DNA from: Coriobacteriaceae bacterium
GTDB lineage: Bacteria > Actinomycetota > Coriobacteriia > Coriobacteriales > Coriobacteriaceae
Direction of reading: 5' to 3'
Assembly (NCBI GenBank): GCA_902362275.1
Contig: CABIWB010000005.1
Span: forward strand, 60,678 to 100,704
DNA: 40,027 bases
Part shown: one piece after another, positions 31,695 to 40,001 of the stretch
Layout: every line of letters starts with the position of its first letter
Numbering within the stretch: position 1 is the first letter of the stretch
Notes under the pieces: model-generated
Databases searched by the model: none
Seen by the model: the letters and a program-made list of their open reading frames with translations, nothing else
Told to the model about the DNA's origin: nothing
Translations under genes and position numbers: made by a program

Positions 31695-31958
31695 ATGGTT
31701 TCTGAGAAGGCTACCCTCGTTAATCCTCAGGGTCTGCACATGCGTCCGGCTGGTCTGTTCGCCTCCACCATGGGCAAGTACGCCTGTGACGTGACGGTCG
31801 TTACCCCCGAGAAGGAGGTCAACGGCAAGTCCCCGATGGCCCTCATGGCTGCTGGTATCCCCTGCGGCACCGAGGTCGAGGTCAAGTGCGACGGCGCCGA
31901 CGAGGCCGAGGCTCTGGCTGCTGCCATCGAGCTCATCAAGAGCGGTCTTGGCGAGTAG
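31695..31958 (+). CDS. ptsH: PTS phosphocarrier protein HPr
   Basis: 87-residue HPr that passes phosphate from enzyme I to EIIA. H15 lies in NPQGLHMRPAG, the active site. S46 (GKSPMALMAAG) is the residue that HPr kinase modifies in Firmicutes; no such kinase is visible here. ATG 31695 follows AAAGGAG. It stands between fruA and ptsI, each separated by terminators or hairpins, so HPr can be made in excess of enzyme I. Confidence 0.95.
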   Translation: MVSEKATLVNPQGLHMRPAGLFASTMGKYACDVTVVTPEKEVNGKSPMALMAAGIPCGTEVEVKCDGADEAEALAAAIELIKSGLGE

Positions 31959-32003
31959 AACTCAAACGGGTCGCATGTTGAACAACTAAGTTCATATTTG
32001 GGG

Positions 32004-32039
32004 GCGCAGTGACCTGTTGTAAGGTAGCTGCGCTCTTTT
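32004..32039 (+). terminator. Terminator/attenuator between ptsH and ptsI
   Basis: GCGCAG (32004-32009) pairs with CTGCGC (32028-32033) and, after a small internal loop, ACCT with AGGT, followed by TCTTTT. It has a modest T-tract, so some read-through to ptsI is likely. Confidence 0.7.
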
Positions 32040-32091
32040 GTCATGGATATGGCAAAACGCTTTATCACATGACACGGAGAGAGGAATGGGA

Positions 32092-33795
32092 ATGTATCAG
32101 GGAGTCAACGCTTCCGAGGGCATCGGTATCGGCACCGTCATGGTCGCCGTCGATCCCGACTTGACGTTTGAGCCGCACGAGGTTGCTGATTCGGCAGCAG
32201 AGAAGGAGCGCTATCAGACCGCTCTTTCGGTCTTCTGCGAGAAGACCCAGGCTCAGGCCGACCACATGAAGGAGACGGTGGGCGAGGCCGAGGCCGAGAT
32301 CATGAGCGGACACATTGTCCTGGCTCAGGATCCGGGCATGACCGACGCCATCAACGCCGCCATTGACGGCGGCACCTGCGCCGAGCAGGCGCTCATGGAC
32401 ACCTCGACCATGTTCGAGAACATGTTCCTGTCCATGGACGACGAGATGTTCCGTCTGCGCGCGGCCGACATCGCCGACATCCGCACCGGTATTCTGGCCG
32501 AGCTGCTGGGCAAGGAGGTCGTCGACCTCTCCGTCCTGCCCGAGAACACCGTCGTTGTCGTGCACGACCTCACGCCGTCCATGACTGCCACGATCGATAA
32601 GGCCCACGTTGCCGGTATCGTCACCGAGACTGGTGGCCGCACGTCGCACTCCGCGATCATTGCGCGCGCCCTCGAGATCCCGGCTGTCCTTTCGGTTTCC
32701 AACAGCTGCACCGCACTGCGCAACGGCATGACCGTTGTCGTCGACGGTGGCAAGGGTATCGTTGAGGCCGATCCCAACGAGGAGACACTCGCCGCTTACA
32801 CTGCCAAGGCCGAGGCTTTTGCTGCTGAGAAGGCGGCTCTCGAGGCCTTCCGCGGCAAGCCGTCCGTGACTGCCGACGGCATCAAGAAGATCATCGCCTG
32901 CAACATCGGCAACCCCGATGACGTGCCCAACGCGCTCGATCACGACGCCGAGGCTATCGGCCTGTTCCGTTCCGAATTCCTGTTCATGGACTCTGCCGAG
33001 CTTCCTTCTGAGGAGGAGCAGTTTAACGCCTACCGCAAGGTCGCGAGCGCGCTCAAGGGCGCTCCGGTCATCATCCGCACGCTCGATGTGGGTGGCGACA
33101 AGGAGATTCCGTATCTGCACATGGTCAAGGAAGATAACCCCTTCATGGGCTTCCGCGCCGTGCGCTACTGCCTGGCCAATCCCGACCAGTACAAGGTCCA
33201 GCTCCGCGCCCTGCTGCGCGCTAGCGCCTTCGGTGACGTCAAGATCATGATCCCGCTCGTCACTTGCGTCGAGGAGGTCTTGGCTGTCAAGGAGCTCGTC
33301 GAGCAGTGCAAGGCCGAGCTGACCGAAGAGGGTCGCAAGTTCAACGAGAACATCGAGGTCGGCATCATGGTCGAGACGCCTGCCGCCTCGCTGCTCGCTG
33401 ACCGCCTGGCCGAGGTCGCCGACTTCTTCTCCATCGGCACCAACGATCTGATCGGCTACACCATGTGCGCCGACCGTGGTAACGACACCATCTCCAACCT
33501 GTACCAGGTGTACTATCCCGCCGTGCTTCGCTCGCTCAAGAACATCATCGAGAGCGGCGTGAAGGCCGGCATCATGGTCGGTATGTGCGGCGAGGCCGCT
33601 GCCGATCCGCTGCTCGAGCCGCTGCTGATCAGCTGGGGCCTGGAGGAGTTCTCGATGAGCGCTCCTTCGATCCTTCGTGCTCGCAAGACCATCAGCCAGT
33701 GGACCAAGGCCGAGTGCGACGAGCTCGCCGAGAAGGCGCTCGCCTGCAACACCGCCGCCGACGTCAAGGCACTGCTCGAGTCCGCAGCTCGCTAA
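32092..33795 (+). CDS. ptsI: PTS enzyme I (PEP-protein phosphotransferase)
   Basis: 567-residue enzyme that takes phosphate from PEP and gives it to HPr. H186 in GGRTSHSAIIAR is the phosphorylated histidine. The PEP-binding barrel shows GGDKEIPYLHMVKEDNPFMGFRAVRY, GIMVETPAA, FFSIGTNDLIGYTMCADRGN and the catalytic C499 in MVGMCGEAAADP. The start at ATG 32092 gives MYQGVNASEGIGIGT, which fits the family. GAGG stands seven bases before it, while ATG 32086 would be too close to that site. Confidence 0.95.
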   Translation: MYQGVNASEGIGIGTVMVAVDPDLTFEPHEVADSAAEKERYQTALSVFCEKTQAQADHMKETVGEAEAEIMSGHIVLAQDPGMTDAINAAIDGGTCAEQALMDTSTMFENMFLSMDDEMFRLRAADIADIRTGILAELLGKEVVDLSVLPENTVVVVHDLTPSMTATIDKAHVAGIVTETGGRTSHSAIIARALEIPAVLSVSNSCTALRNGMTVVVDGGKGIVEADPNEETLAAYTAKAEAFAAEKAALEAFRGKPSVTADGIKKIIACNIGNPDDVPNALDHDAEAIGLFRSEFLFMDSAELPSEEEQFNAYRKVASALKGAPVIIRTLDVGGDKEIPYLHMVKEDNPFMGFRAVRYCLANPDQYKVQLRALLRASAFGDVKIMIPLVTCVEEVLAVKELVEQCKAELTEEGRKFNENIEVGIMVETPAASLLADRLAEVADFFSIGTNDLIGYTMCADRGNDTISNLYQVYYPAVLRSLKNIIESGVKAGIMVGMCGEAAADPLLEPLLISWGLEEFSMSAPSILRARKTISQWTKAECDELAEKALACNTAADVKALLESAAR

Positions 33796-33812
33796 TTTGG
33801 TATCAGAGGTAA

Positions 33813-33842
33813 CCGCGTGGTTGGAATGGGCCGGCCACGCGG
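33813..33842. repeat. Hairpin between ptsI and the first kinase gene
   Basis: CCGCGTGG (33813-33820) and CCACGCGG (33835-33842) form a perfect 8-bp stem with a 14-nt loop and no T-tract. It may slow decay or reduce read-through between ptsI and the kinase. Confidence 0.45.
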
Positions 33843-33869
33843 CCCTCACATATACAGGGGGTACTGTAA

Positions 33870-34802
33870 ATGTTCTACACGCTAACCGCTAACCCGGCTG
33901 TCGACATGACGGTTTCGAGCTCTCCGCTCGAGCCCGACGAGAACGTCCGCACCGGCTCGGCCAGCTACACGGCTAACGGCAAGGGCCTCGACGTGTCCTT
34001 CGCCTTTAAGAAGATGGGCGTCGACACCGTCGCGCTCGGCTTCTTCGCCGGCTTCACGGGCAAGTTCATCGTCGAGGAGGTCATGAACCTGGGTTGCCTC
34101 TGCCGCCCGGTCTGGACCGACGGTATCACGCGCATTAACACCTACGTCAACGATGGCCAGCACGAGTACGGCATCCTGAACCCGGGTGCTCCGATTACGC
34201 CGCAGCACCAGGAGGAGCTCTACAACATCCTGGACACCGCGGGCGATCTCGAGTGCCTGATCGTTTCCGGCTCCGTGCCTCCCAAAGCTACGCCTGACTT
34301 CCTGGCTCAGGTCATGGAGCACGCTCAGGCTCGTGGCGCCGACGTCGTCTTGGACCTGTCCTCCGACAAGCTCAAGGAGCTCGCTCACAAGAAGCCGCTG
34401 CTCATCAAGCCGAACCATCACGAGATGAAGGCCATCTTCGGCGTGCCGGTCGACACCGACGACGAGGTTCGCGTCGCCATGAAGCTGGCTCACGAGGCCG
34501 GCGTCCAGAACGTGCTGCTCACCCGTGGTAGCCGCGGCGACGCTTACTTCTCCAACGGCGAGGACATCTGGTACGCCAAGCGTGAGTTCAACATCAAGCT
34601 GGTTTCTTCCGTCTGCGCCGGCGACTGCACCCTCGCTGCGTTCCTGCACAAGTGGTACAGGGATCGCGACAACGTCGAGGAGGCCATGAAGCTCGCTATG
34701 GCCACCGGCGCCAACGTTGCCGAGTCCGTCGGCATCGGCGACTTCGGTCACGTCGATGAGTACAGCAAGCGCGTTGCTGTCCGCAAGCTCGATCGTCAGT
34801 AA
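33870..34802 (+). CDS. 1-phosphofructokinase-like PfkB kinase, copy 1
   Basis: 310-residue PfkB-family kinase of the FruK/LacC branch. It begins MFYTLTANPAVDMTV, typical of the group, and carries NGKGLDVS (36-43), the CAGDCTLAAFL motif with catalytic D252, and KPNHHEM. The usual Asn of the GKGxN motif is D41, and the Ser after AGD is Cys, so it may differ in substrate or rate from its neighbour. It follows ptsI by 74 bases and ends at a strong terminator. By context it should convert fructose 1-phosphate to fructose 1,6-bisphosphate, but tagatose 6-phosphate kinase activity cannot be excluded. Confidence 0.82.
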   Translation: MFYTLTANPAVDMTVSSSPLEPDENVRTGSASYTANGKGLDVSFAFKKMGVDTVALGFFAGFTGKFIVEEVMNLGCLCRPVWTDGITRINTYVNDGQHEYGILNPGAPITPQHQEELYNILDTAGDLECLIVSGSVPPKATPDFLAQVMEHAQARGADVVLDLSSDKLKELAHKKPLLIKPNHHEMKAIFGVPVDTDDEVRVAMKLAHEAGVQNVLLTRGSRGDAYFSNGEDIWYAKREFNIKLVSSVCAGDCTLAAFLHKWYRDRDNVEEAMKLAMATGANVAESVGIGDFGHVDEYSKRVAVRKLDRQ

Positions 34803-34830
34803 TCGAAACGCGACATATTCGTGCGCATGC

Positions 34831-34862
34831 GGCGCCCCGGTTTCGGCCGGGGCGCCTTTTTT
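34831..34862 (+). terminator. Strong terminator between the two kinase genes
   Basis: GGCGCCCCGG (34831-34840) and CCGGGGCGCC (34847-34856) pair perfectly, followed by TTTTTT. Confidence 0.88.
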
Positions 34863-34951
34863 GTTCCGCCATGGGGGAGACGTGTCCCGCCGTACTTCAT
34901 CGCTTCCACACCGTTCACCGAGTTGTCCTAGCCTTTTGTCTATGCGTGGAA

Positions 34952-34962
34952 TATACTTTCAT
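34952..34962 (+). promoter_or_regulatory. Putative -10 and operator-like site of the second kinase gene
   Basis: TATACT (34952-34957) is about 35 bases before the start codon. It overlaps ACTTTCAT (34955-34962), which also occurs at 28998-29005 in the rpiR-fruA gap, so the same regulator may bind here. No clear -35 is present. Confidence 0.45.
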
Positions 34963-34991
34963 TTACACGTTGCTTCGTGAAAGGAACATTC

Positions 34992-35924
34992 ATGATTTAC
35001 ACGCTCACTGCAAATCCCGCCATTGACTACAACATCGCCTGCGACGGCCTTGCTGCCAACACCGTCACGCGTACCCGCAACGCCGTCTACACGCCCAACG
35101 GCAAGGGCCTCAACGTCTCGTTTACGCTTGACCACTACGGTGTCGACACCACGATCCTGGGTTTCTTCGCCGGCTTCTCGGGCGAGTTTATCGTTAAGGG
35201 CGCCGAGGCCCTGGGCGTGCCCGTCAAGCCCGTGTGGACCGACGGCATCACGCGCGTCAACGTGTTCCTCAATGCCGGCCCCGACACCGAGTACAACATG
35301 GTCAACGCCGGTGCCGCCATCAACGAGGCCAACGAGCAGGAGATGTTTGAGCTTATCGATTCGCTCGATGACATGACCTGCCTGGTCATCAGTGGCTCGC
35401 TGCCTCCCAACACTTCCGAGGGCTTCTTGGCCGAGGTCCTGCGCCGTGTCAAGGCCAAGGGGGCCGAGTTCGTCCTCGACATCTCGAGCCATCAGCTGGC
35501 AGACCTCATTGCTCTGGAGCCGCTGCTGATCAAGCCCAACGACGACGAGTTGCTTGACATCTTTGGCATTAAGGTGAGCGGTGGCGACGATGAGTCCGTC
35601 AAGGGCGCGATGGCCGAGCTTCATGCCAAGGGCGCCAAGAACGTCCTGCTGACCCTTGGTGGCGACGGCGCGTACTTCTCCAACGGCGAGCACATCTGGT
35701 TTGCCAATCGCACCTTCGACGTCAAGCTGCTTTCGACGGTCTGCGCCGGTGATTCCTCGCTCGCTGCCTTCCTGTCCGTGTGGCACGATGCCCCCGAGCG
35801 TGTTGAGGATGCTCTGCGCCTGTCGATGGCAACCGGCGCCAACGTGGTCGAGTGCCCGGGTCTGGGTGACTTTGCCAAGGTGGACGAATACAAGAAGAAT
35901 ATCGAGGTTCGTCAGGTCTGCTAG
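34992..35924 (+). CDS. fruK: 1-phosphofructokinase-like PfkB kinase, copy 2
   Basis: 310-residue PfkB kinase, a tandem paralogue of the preceding gene with the same length and the same layout. It has MIYTLTANPAIDYNI, NGKGLNVS (36-43, with the normal N41), GSLPPNTS, KPNDDELLDIFG and CAGDSSLAAFL with catalytic D254. With the full set of expected residues it is the better candidate for the true 1-phosphofructokinase of the pathway. ATG 34992 follows AAAGGAAC. It has its own promoter region and terminator, so the two copies can be expressed separately. Confidence 0.85.
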   Translation: MIYTLTANPAIDYNIACDGLAANTVTRTRNAVYTPNGKGLNVSFTLDHYGVDTTILGFFAGFSGEFIVKGAEALGVPVKPVWTDGITRVNVFLNAGPDTEYNMVNAGAAINEANEQEMFELIDSLDDMTCLVISGSLPPNTSEGFLAEVLRRVKAKGAEFVLDISSHQLADLIALEPLLIKPNDDELLDIFGIKVSGGDDESVKGAMAELHAKGAKNVLLTLGGDGAYFSNGEHIWFANRTFDVKLLSTVCAGDSSLAAFLSVWHDAPERVEDALRLSMATGANVVECPGLGDFAKVDEYKKNIEVRQVC

Positions 35925-35945
35925 TCGCATAAAAAATCGTTGCCG

Positions 35946-35981
35946 AACACCCGCTTTAGATCTCCGAGGCGGGTGTTTTTT
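35946..35981 (+). terminator. Intrinsic terminator after the second kinase gene
   Basis: AACACCCGC (35946-35954) pairs with GCGGGTGTT (35969-35977), followed by more T to 35981. Confidence 0.85.
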
Positions 35982-36118
35982 GCGCGTATAACGCATGTGG
36001 CGTCTGCTGACTCGTTTTATTAAATCGACAACGCGATTGCGTGTGCGCGCTTTCTCGTTTCTTGTTAGACTTCTTGAGAACCATCGATTAACGCTCGCAA
36101 GTACAGGAGGCCATTGGC

Positions 36119-37513
36119 ATGTGCAATGTTTCGCTCAACGGTACGCAGCCGACCGATGCCTCCCTCCGCGTCCTACGCGCGCTCGAGGCAGCCGGTCTTG
36201 AGGCTTGGTACGTAGGCGGTTGGGTGCGCGACGCCCTGATGGGGCGCCCCAGCCACGATGTCGACATGTGCTGCAGCGGCCTGTGGCAGGAGTCCAAAGC
36301 GGCGCTCGAGGCCGCCGGCATCGCGGTCGTGGAGTCCGGCATTAAATTTGGCGGAATCACGGCTATTTCCGATGGCGAGCGCATCGAGGTCACCACGTAC
36401 CGTCTGGATGGCTTCTATACCGATGGGCGTCATCCTCAGACTGTCGAGCGTGCGGCGTCGCTTGAGGACGATCTGGCGCGTCGCGACTTTACCGTTAATG
36501 CCATGGCCTGGCATCCCGAGCGCGGGCTTGTCGACCGCTACGACGGCCAGGGCGACCTGGAACGCAAGCTGATCCGTACCGTCGGCGATCCCAAACGTCG
36601 CTTTAATGAGGATGCGCTTCGTATGCTGCGCGCCGTGCGTTTTGCTTGCCGCCTGGACTTTGTGATTGAGACCGAGACCAAGCGTGCCCTTGCCGAGTGC
36701 GCGCCGCTGCTCGATGCCGTGGCGCGCGAGCGCGTGGGTATTGAGCTTGAGGGCATCCTTTCGACCGGCCACGGGGGAGACGCGATGCTTCGCTATCCCG
36801 AGCTTGTTTGCGCCGCCGTGCCCGAGTTGGCAGCGGGTCGCGGGTTTGATCAGCGCAGTGTCTATCATACGTTTAACGTCTACGAGCATATCGCCCGTGT
36901 GCTGACGGTGGCGGGGGAGCTGGCGCTGTGCGACGGCGTTACACCCTCAATGAGTCTGATGTGGGCGGCGTTTTTGCACGATGTGTCCAAGCCCGACTGT
37001 TTCACGGTCGACCATGCCGGTAGCGGGCACTTCTACGGTCATCCCGAGCTCGGCGCCAAGAAAGCGCGCGTCATTATGGATCGCCTGGCGCTCTCGCACG
37101 ACTTGGTGCGCGACGTGTGCCTGCTCATTAAATATCACGACAAGCCGCTGCGCCCCGAGCGCTCCTGCCTGCTCAATATGATGCGCGCGCTTTCGGGCGA
37201 GGGCGTCGACACGCCGCGTCTGATGGACGAGCTCATGGACCTCAAACGTGCCGACACACTTGGCAAGGCCCCGTCGTGCTTCTATTACGTCGAGACGATT
37301 GAGGAGATGCGCGCTCTGGCGCACGAGCTACTGGAGGCGGGGGAGCCCTATACGCTCAAGATGCTTGCTATCAACGGCGGCGACCTGATTCGTGCCGGTG
37401 TGAAGCCGGGGCCCGAGCTTGGCCAGCTTCTCAACGCCGCCCTCGACGCGGTGATCGAAGACAACATCCCCAACGATCGCGAAGCCCTTTTGGTTCATCT
37501 CAACTTGAATTAG
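36119..37513 (+). CDS. cca: CCA tRNA nucleotidyltransferase with HD domain
   Basis: 464-residue class II enzyme that adds or repairs the CCA end of tRNAs. The head shows GGWVRDALMG (33-42) and the metal aspartates D47 and D49 in HDVDM, then RRDFTVNAMAW and the RRFNEDALRMLRAVRF motif that reads the incoming nucleotide. An HD domain follows (HTFNVYEHIARVL, AAFLHDVSKP), which may give phosphatase or phosphodiesterase activity. ATG 36119 follows ACAGGAGG. Both tRNA genes just downstream encode CCA themselves, so the enzyme here would serve repair or other tRNAs. Confidence 0.93.
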   Translation: MCNVSLNGTQPTDASLRVLRALEAAGLEAWYVGGWVRDALMGRPSHDVDMCCSGLWQESKAALEAAGIAVVESGIKFGGITAISDGERIEVTTYRLDGFYTDGRHPQTVERAASLEDDLARRDFTVNAMAWHPERGLVDRYDGQGDLERKLIRTVGDPKRRFNEDALRMLRAVRFACRLDFVIETETKRALAECAPLLDAVARERVGIELEGILSTGHGGDAMLRYPELVCAAVPELAAGRGFDQRSVYHTFNVYEHIARVLTVAGELALCDGVTPSMSLMWAAFLHDVSKPDCFTVDHAGSGHFYGHPELGAKKARVIMDRLALSHDLVRDVCLLIKYHDKPLRPERSCLLNMMRALSGEGVDTPRLMDELMDLKRADTLGKAPSCFYYVETIEEMRALAHELLEAGEPYTLKMLAINGGDLIRAGVKPGPELGQLLNAALDAVIEDNIPNDREALLVHLNLN

Positions 37514-37543
37514 TTAATTAGTTTACCTGTGCGTTCCATAACC

Positions 37544-37562
37544 TGCCGACAATTTTTCGGCA
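37544..37562 (+). terminator. Possible weak terminator after cca
   Basis: TGCCGA (37544-37549) and TCGGCA (37557-37562) form a short stem. The following sequence is only loosely T-rich. Confidence 0.4.
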
Positions 37563-37577
37563 ATTTGGAATTTCTTC

Positions 37578-37606
37578 TTGCACTGATGTTTTTTGTCCCG
37601 TAATAT
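37578..37606 (+). promoter_or_regulatory. Promoter of the tRNA-Glu pair
   Basis: TTGCAC (37578-37583) and TAATAT (37601-37606) are exactly 17 bp apart, giving a start near 37613. The same two hexamers form the alaS promoter. Confidence 0.75.
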
Positions 37607-37640
37607 ATGTTTTCGCAGCACGGCAGTGCAGATGTCATGT

Positions 37641-37717
37641 GGCCCGTTCGTCTAGCGGTTTAGGACGCCGCCCTCTCAAGGCGGAGATCACCAGTTCGAA
37701 TCTGGTACGGGCTACCA
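37641..37717 (+). tRNA. tRNA-Glu (anticodon CTC), copy 1
   Basis: A full cloverleaf can be drawn: acceptor GGCCCGT with ACGGGCT, a D-arm, the anticodon stem CCGCC/GGCGG with loop CTCTCAA (anticodon CTC, reads GAG), the T-arm ACCAG-TTCGAAT-CTGGT and an encoded CCA end. All anticodon-stem pairs are intact (C27-G43). Confidence 0.95.
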
Positions 37718-37739
37718 CTTCTTTTCTGCTGAGGCCTAT

Positions 37740-37816
37740 GGCCCGTTCGTCTAGCGGTTTAGGACGCCGCCCTCTCAAGGCGTAGATCACCAGTTCGAAT
37801 CTGGTACGGGCTACCA
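37740..37816 (+). tRNA. tRNA-Glu (anticodon CTC), copy 2 with a mismatch at 27-43
   Basis: Identical to copy 1 over all 77 bases except T37783, which replaces the G at position 43. This turns the top pair of the anticodon stem into C-U. Acceptor, D-arm, T-arm and encoded CCA are unchanged. It is co-transcribed with copy 1 (22-base spacer). Confidence 0.93.
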
Positions 37817-37826
37817 CGCATCATAT

Positions 37827-37858
37827 ACCCGGTCTTTCCACGGAAGGCCGGGTTTTTT
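37827..37858 (+). terminator. Terminator of the tRNA-Glu pair
   Basis: ACCCGG and CTTTCC (37827-37839) pair with GGAAGG and CCGGGT (37842-37853) around a very short loop, followed by TTTTT. Confidence 0.85.
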
Positions 37859-37966
37859 ATTATCAAACAACTGTCTGTCATTCCCGTTTGAACAAGAGCT
37901 TTGCGTTCTGCTTATGGCCCTTACGGGTACAATAACCAAAATATTTTGACTGTTTGAAGGAGTCTC

Positions 37967-39274
37967 ATGACGGAGTCCTCTCAGCATACGTCCAAGCCCC
38001 AGGTTGAGGTTGAGGCCTCGGGCGGCGATGACAATAAGAGCGCACGCCGCGGCGCAATCTTTATCGGCGTTGTGCTGGTGGGTTATATCGTCTATCTGGT
38101 TGTTACCGGGCAGATGGGGCAGTTCTGGGCTGCTATGTCGAGCGTCCAGGCGCCCTGGCTCGTTGTCGCGTGTCTTTGCATGTTCATGTATCTGTTCTTT
38201 GGCATTGTGGCCTATGCGATCGCCGTCTGGCTCGACCCCAATTCACCCGTCGGCATCCGCGACCTGATCTCGGTCGAGGCGAGCGGCATCTTCTTTGGCA
38301 ACCTGACGCCTATGATGATGGGCTCGACTCCTGCTCAGATCTACCGCCTGACCAAAGCGGGCCAAAATGTCGGCGAGGCCGGCGCCACGCAGTTCACGCG
38401 TTTTATCGTGTATCAGTTTGGCCTTGTTGCCTGGGGCGCTATCCTCCTGCTTGCTCGCATGCCGTTTTTCGCCGAGCGCTATGGCGACATGACGCTGCTG
38501 TGCGTCTTTAGCTTTGGCGGGCACTGCTGCATCTTGCTGGGTATCTTTGCCGTCGCACTCATGCCTAAGACCGTCACGCGCGTCGCCCATTGCATCATCA
38601 ATTGGCTCGAGCGCATTGGTGTCTCGGCCACTAAGATCGAGGGATGGCGCACGTTTGTTGATGGTGAGATCTACTCTTTTTCCGAGAAATTCAAACTCTC
38701 TGCCGGCCATTTTTCGTCCATGCTGCTCACTGTGTTTATCACCATGCTGCAGCTCGCGTTTTTCTATCTGGTGCCGTATTTCCTGATGCTTGCCTTTAGC
38801 CACCACGAGGTCGATTTTTTCTCGGTCATGGCCGCAAGCGCCTTTGTCCAGCTGCTGAGCTCTGCGGTCCCCTTGCCCGGTGGAACTGGTGGCGCCGAGG
38901 GCGGCTTTGCATTGTTCTTGGGTCATTTCTTTGGGTCGGCTTCGACCGCCGGCTATCTGCTGTGGCGCCTCATTACGTTTATTGCGCCGACCATTTTAGC
39001 TGCGCCACTGCTGGGCCTTAAGAGCGCCCACAACGAGAGCATCCATGCGCGCTGGGATCGCGTGATGCGCAAGTTCGGCCGCACGCCTCAGACGCCCTCT
39101 GCGCCCACGAAGCCGCACCCCACAAATGCTGTTACCGTTGATCCCAAGAGGCACGCTCAGAAGGCCTCTGGGACCGCTAAGCCGACTCATAAAGCCTATG
39201 TGCGCCAGACAGGCGACGGTATCCGTGTATCTCCGTCGGCACTCAATAAGAAGAAGTACCCTAAGTCGCAGTAG
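37967..39274 (+). CDS. Flippase-like membrane protein (YbhN/MprF-N domain family)
   Basis: 435-residue protein with about eight membrane helices between residues 25 and 360 and a hydrophilic, basic C-terminal tail of about 85 residues (rich in Lys, Pro, Thr). The motif LPGGTGGAEGGFALFLG near 305 is typical of the lysylphosphatidylglycerol-synthase membrane domain / UPF0104 family, whose members resemble the flippase half of MprF. The soluble aminoacyl-transferase half is absent, so it is unlikely to make lysyl-PG by itself. ATG 37967 follows AAGGAG. A TACAAT at 37928-37933 may be its -10. Lipid or glycolipid transport is an inference. Confidence 0.82.
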   Translation: MTESSQHTSKPQVEVEASGGDDNKSARRGAIFIGVVLVGYIVYLVVTGQMGQFWAAMSSVQAPWLVVACLCMFMYLFFGIVAYAIAVWLDPNSPVGIRDLISVEASGIFFGNLTPMMMGSTPAQIYRLTKAGQNVGEAGATQFTRFIVYQFGLVAWGAILLLARMPFFAERYGDMTLLCVFSFGGHCCILLGIFAVALMPKTVTRVAHCIINWLERIGVSATKIEGWRTFVDGEIYSFSEKFKLSAGHFSSMLLTVFITMLQLAFFYLVPYFLMLAFSHHEVDFFSVMAASAFVQLLSSAVPLPGGTGGAEGGFALFLGHFFGSASTAGYLLWRLITFIAPTILAAPLLGLKSAHNESIHARWDRVMRKFGRTPQTPSAPTKPHPTNAVTVDPKRHAQKASGTAKPTHKAYVRQTGDGIRVSPSALNKKKYPKSQ

Positions 39275-39389
39275 AGCATCGTGCGTTCTTCATGATGCGG
39301 AGCATATTTGTGCTGTATGGGGGATAATCCTCTTACGTAGATTATCTCTCATCTGTTGATGAATGCCCGCATATCGAAGGGACACGCCC

Positions 39390-40001
39390 ATGGCCACCAG
39401 CAAACCGCGTATTGATCGCCGCATCGTTCGCAGCCGCAATGCCATCCTTTCCGCTTTCGAGCGCCTGCTCATGGAAAAGCCGTTGGCAGACATTACGGTG
39501 AGCGCCATCGCGCGCGAGGCCAATGTCGACCGTAAAACCTTCTACGTGCACTTTGGTACGGTTGATGGCTTGCTCGACGCCATTGCCGTCGATGTGGTGG
39601 AGATGATTGTCGTCTCGGTCGAGAAAACGCTTTCCTCCATGGACGGCGACACCAACGAGCGCACCCTGGGCGCGGCGGCGACCTTCTTTAAAACCGTTAA
39701 CGAGGTACTGTGCAACAACCTGGTGCTCAATCGCCAGCTGATCGAGAATATTCCGCTCGATGATTTTATGGCTCGTCTTCGTGCGCCGCTCGAACACGAG
39801 ATTGCCGAGCGCGATCTTCTGCCCCAAGGTCTCAAGGACGAGATGTTCGACTACTATCTGGCGTTTTTGCTGTCGGGTATTATCGGTATTTATCGTACCT
39901 GGGCGCTGTCTGACGGCTCGGTTCCTATCGAGCGCGTCTCGGAAGTTGCCAACGACCTGACTCTCAACGGCCTATCAAGTCTTGAGTCTCGCTTGGATTA
40001 G
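39390..40001 (+). CDS. TetR/AcrR-family transcriptional regulator
   Basis: 203-residue regulator with an N-terminal TetR HTH (RSRNAILSAFERLLMEKPLADITVSAIAREANVDRKTFYVHFGTVDGLLDAIA) and a helical ligand domain with the FLLSGIIGIYRTWALSD pattern of the C-terminal family seen in DhaS-like regulators. ATG 39390 follows GAAGGG. An in-frame codon at 39363 lacks a ribosome site. Its target may be the flippase-like gene upstream or genes beyond the right edge. The 26 bases after its stop show nothing I can name. Confidence 0.85.
   Translation: MATSKPRIDRRIVRSRNAILSAFERLLMEKPLADITVSAIAREANVDRKTFYVHFGTVDGLLDAIAVDVVEMIVVSVEKTLSSMDGDTNERTLGAAATFFKTVNEVLCNNLVLNRQLIENIPLDDFMARLRAPLEHEIAERDLLPQGLKDEMFDYYLAFLLSGIIGIYRTWALSDGSVPIERVSEVANDLTLNGLSSLESRLD

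Noticed and set aside
32065..33849. 594-codon open frame antisense to ptsI
   Set aside because: Shadow of the enzyme I gene, whose active-site motifs are all on the plus strand.
37641..37816. Tandem tRNAs as an integration site
   Set aside because: No integrase, no repeated 3' tRNA fragment at a distance and no composition change were seen within the window.
37635..37817. 60-codon minus-strand frame with an internal repeat
   Set aside because: It is simply the antisense of the two tRNA-Glu genes, which explains the repeated peptide.
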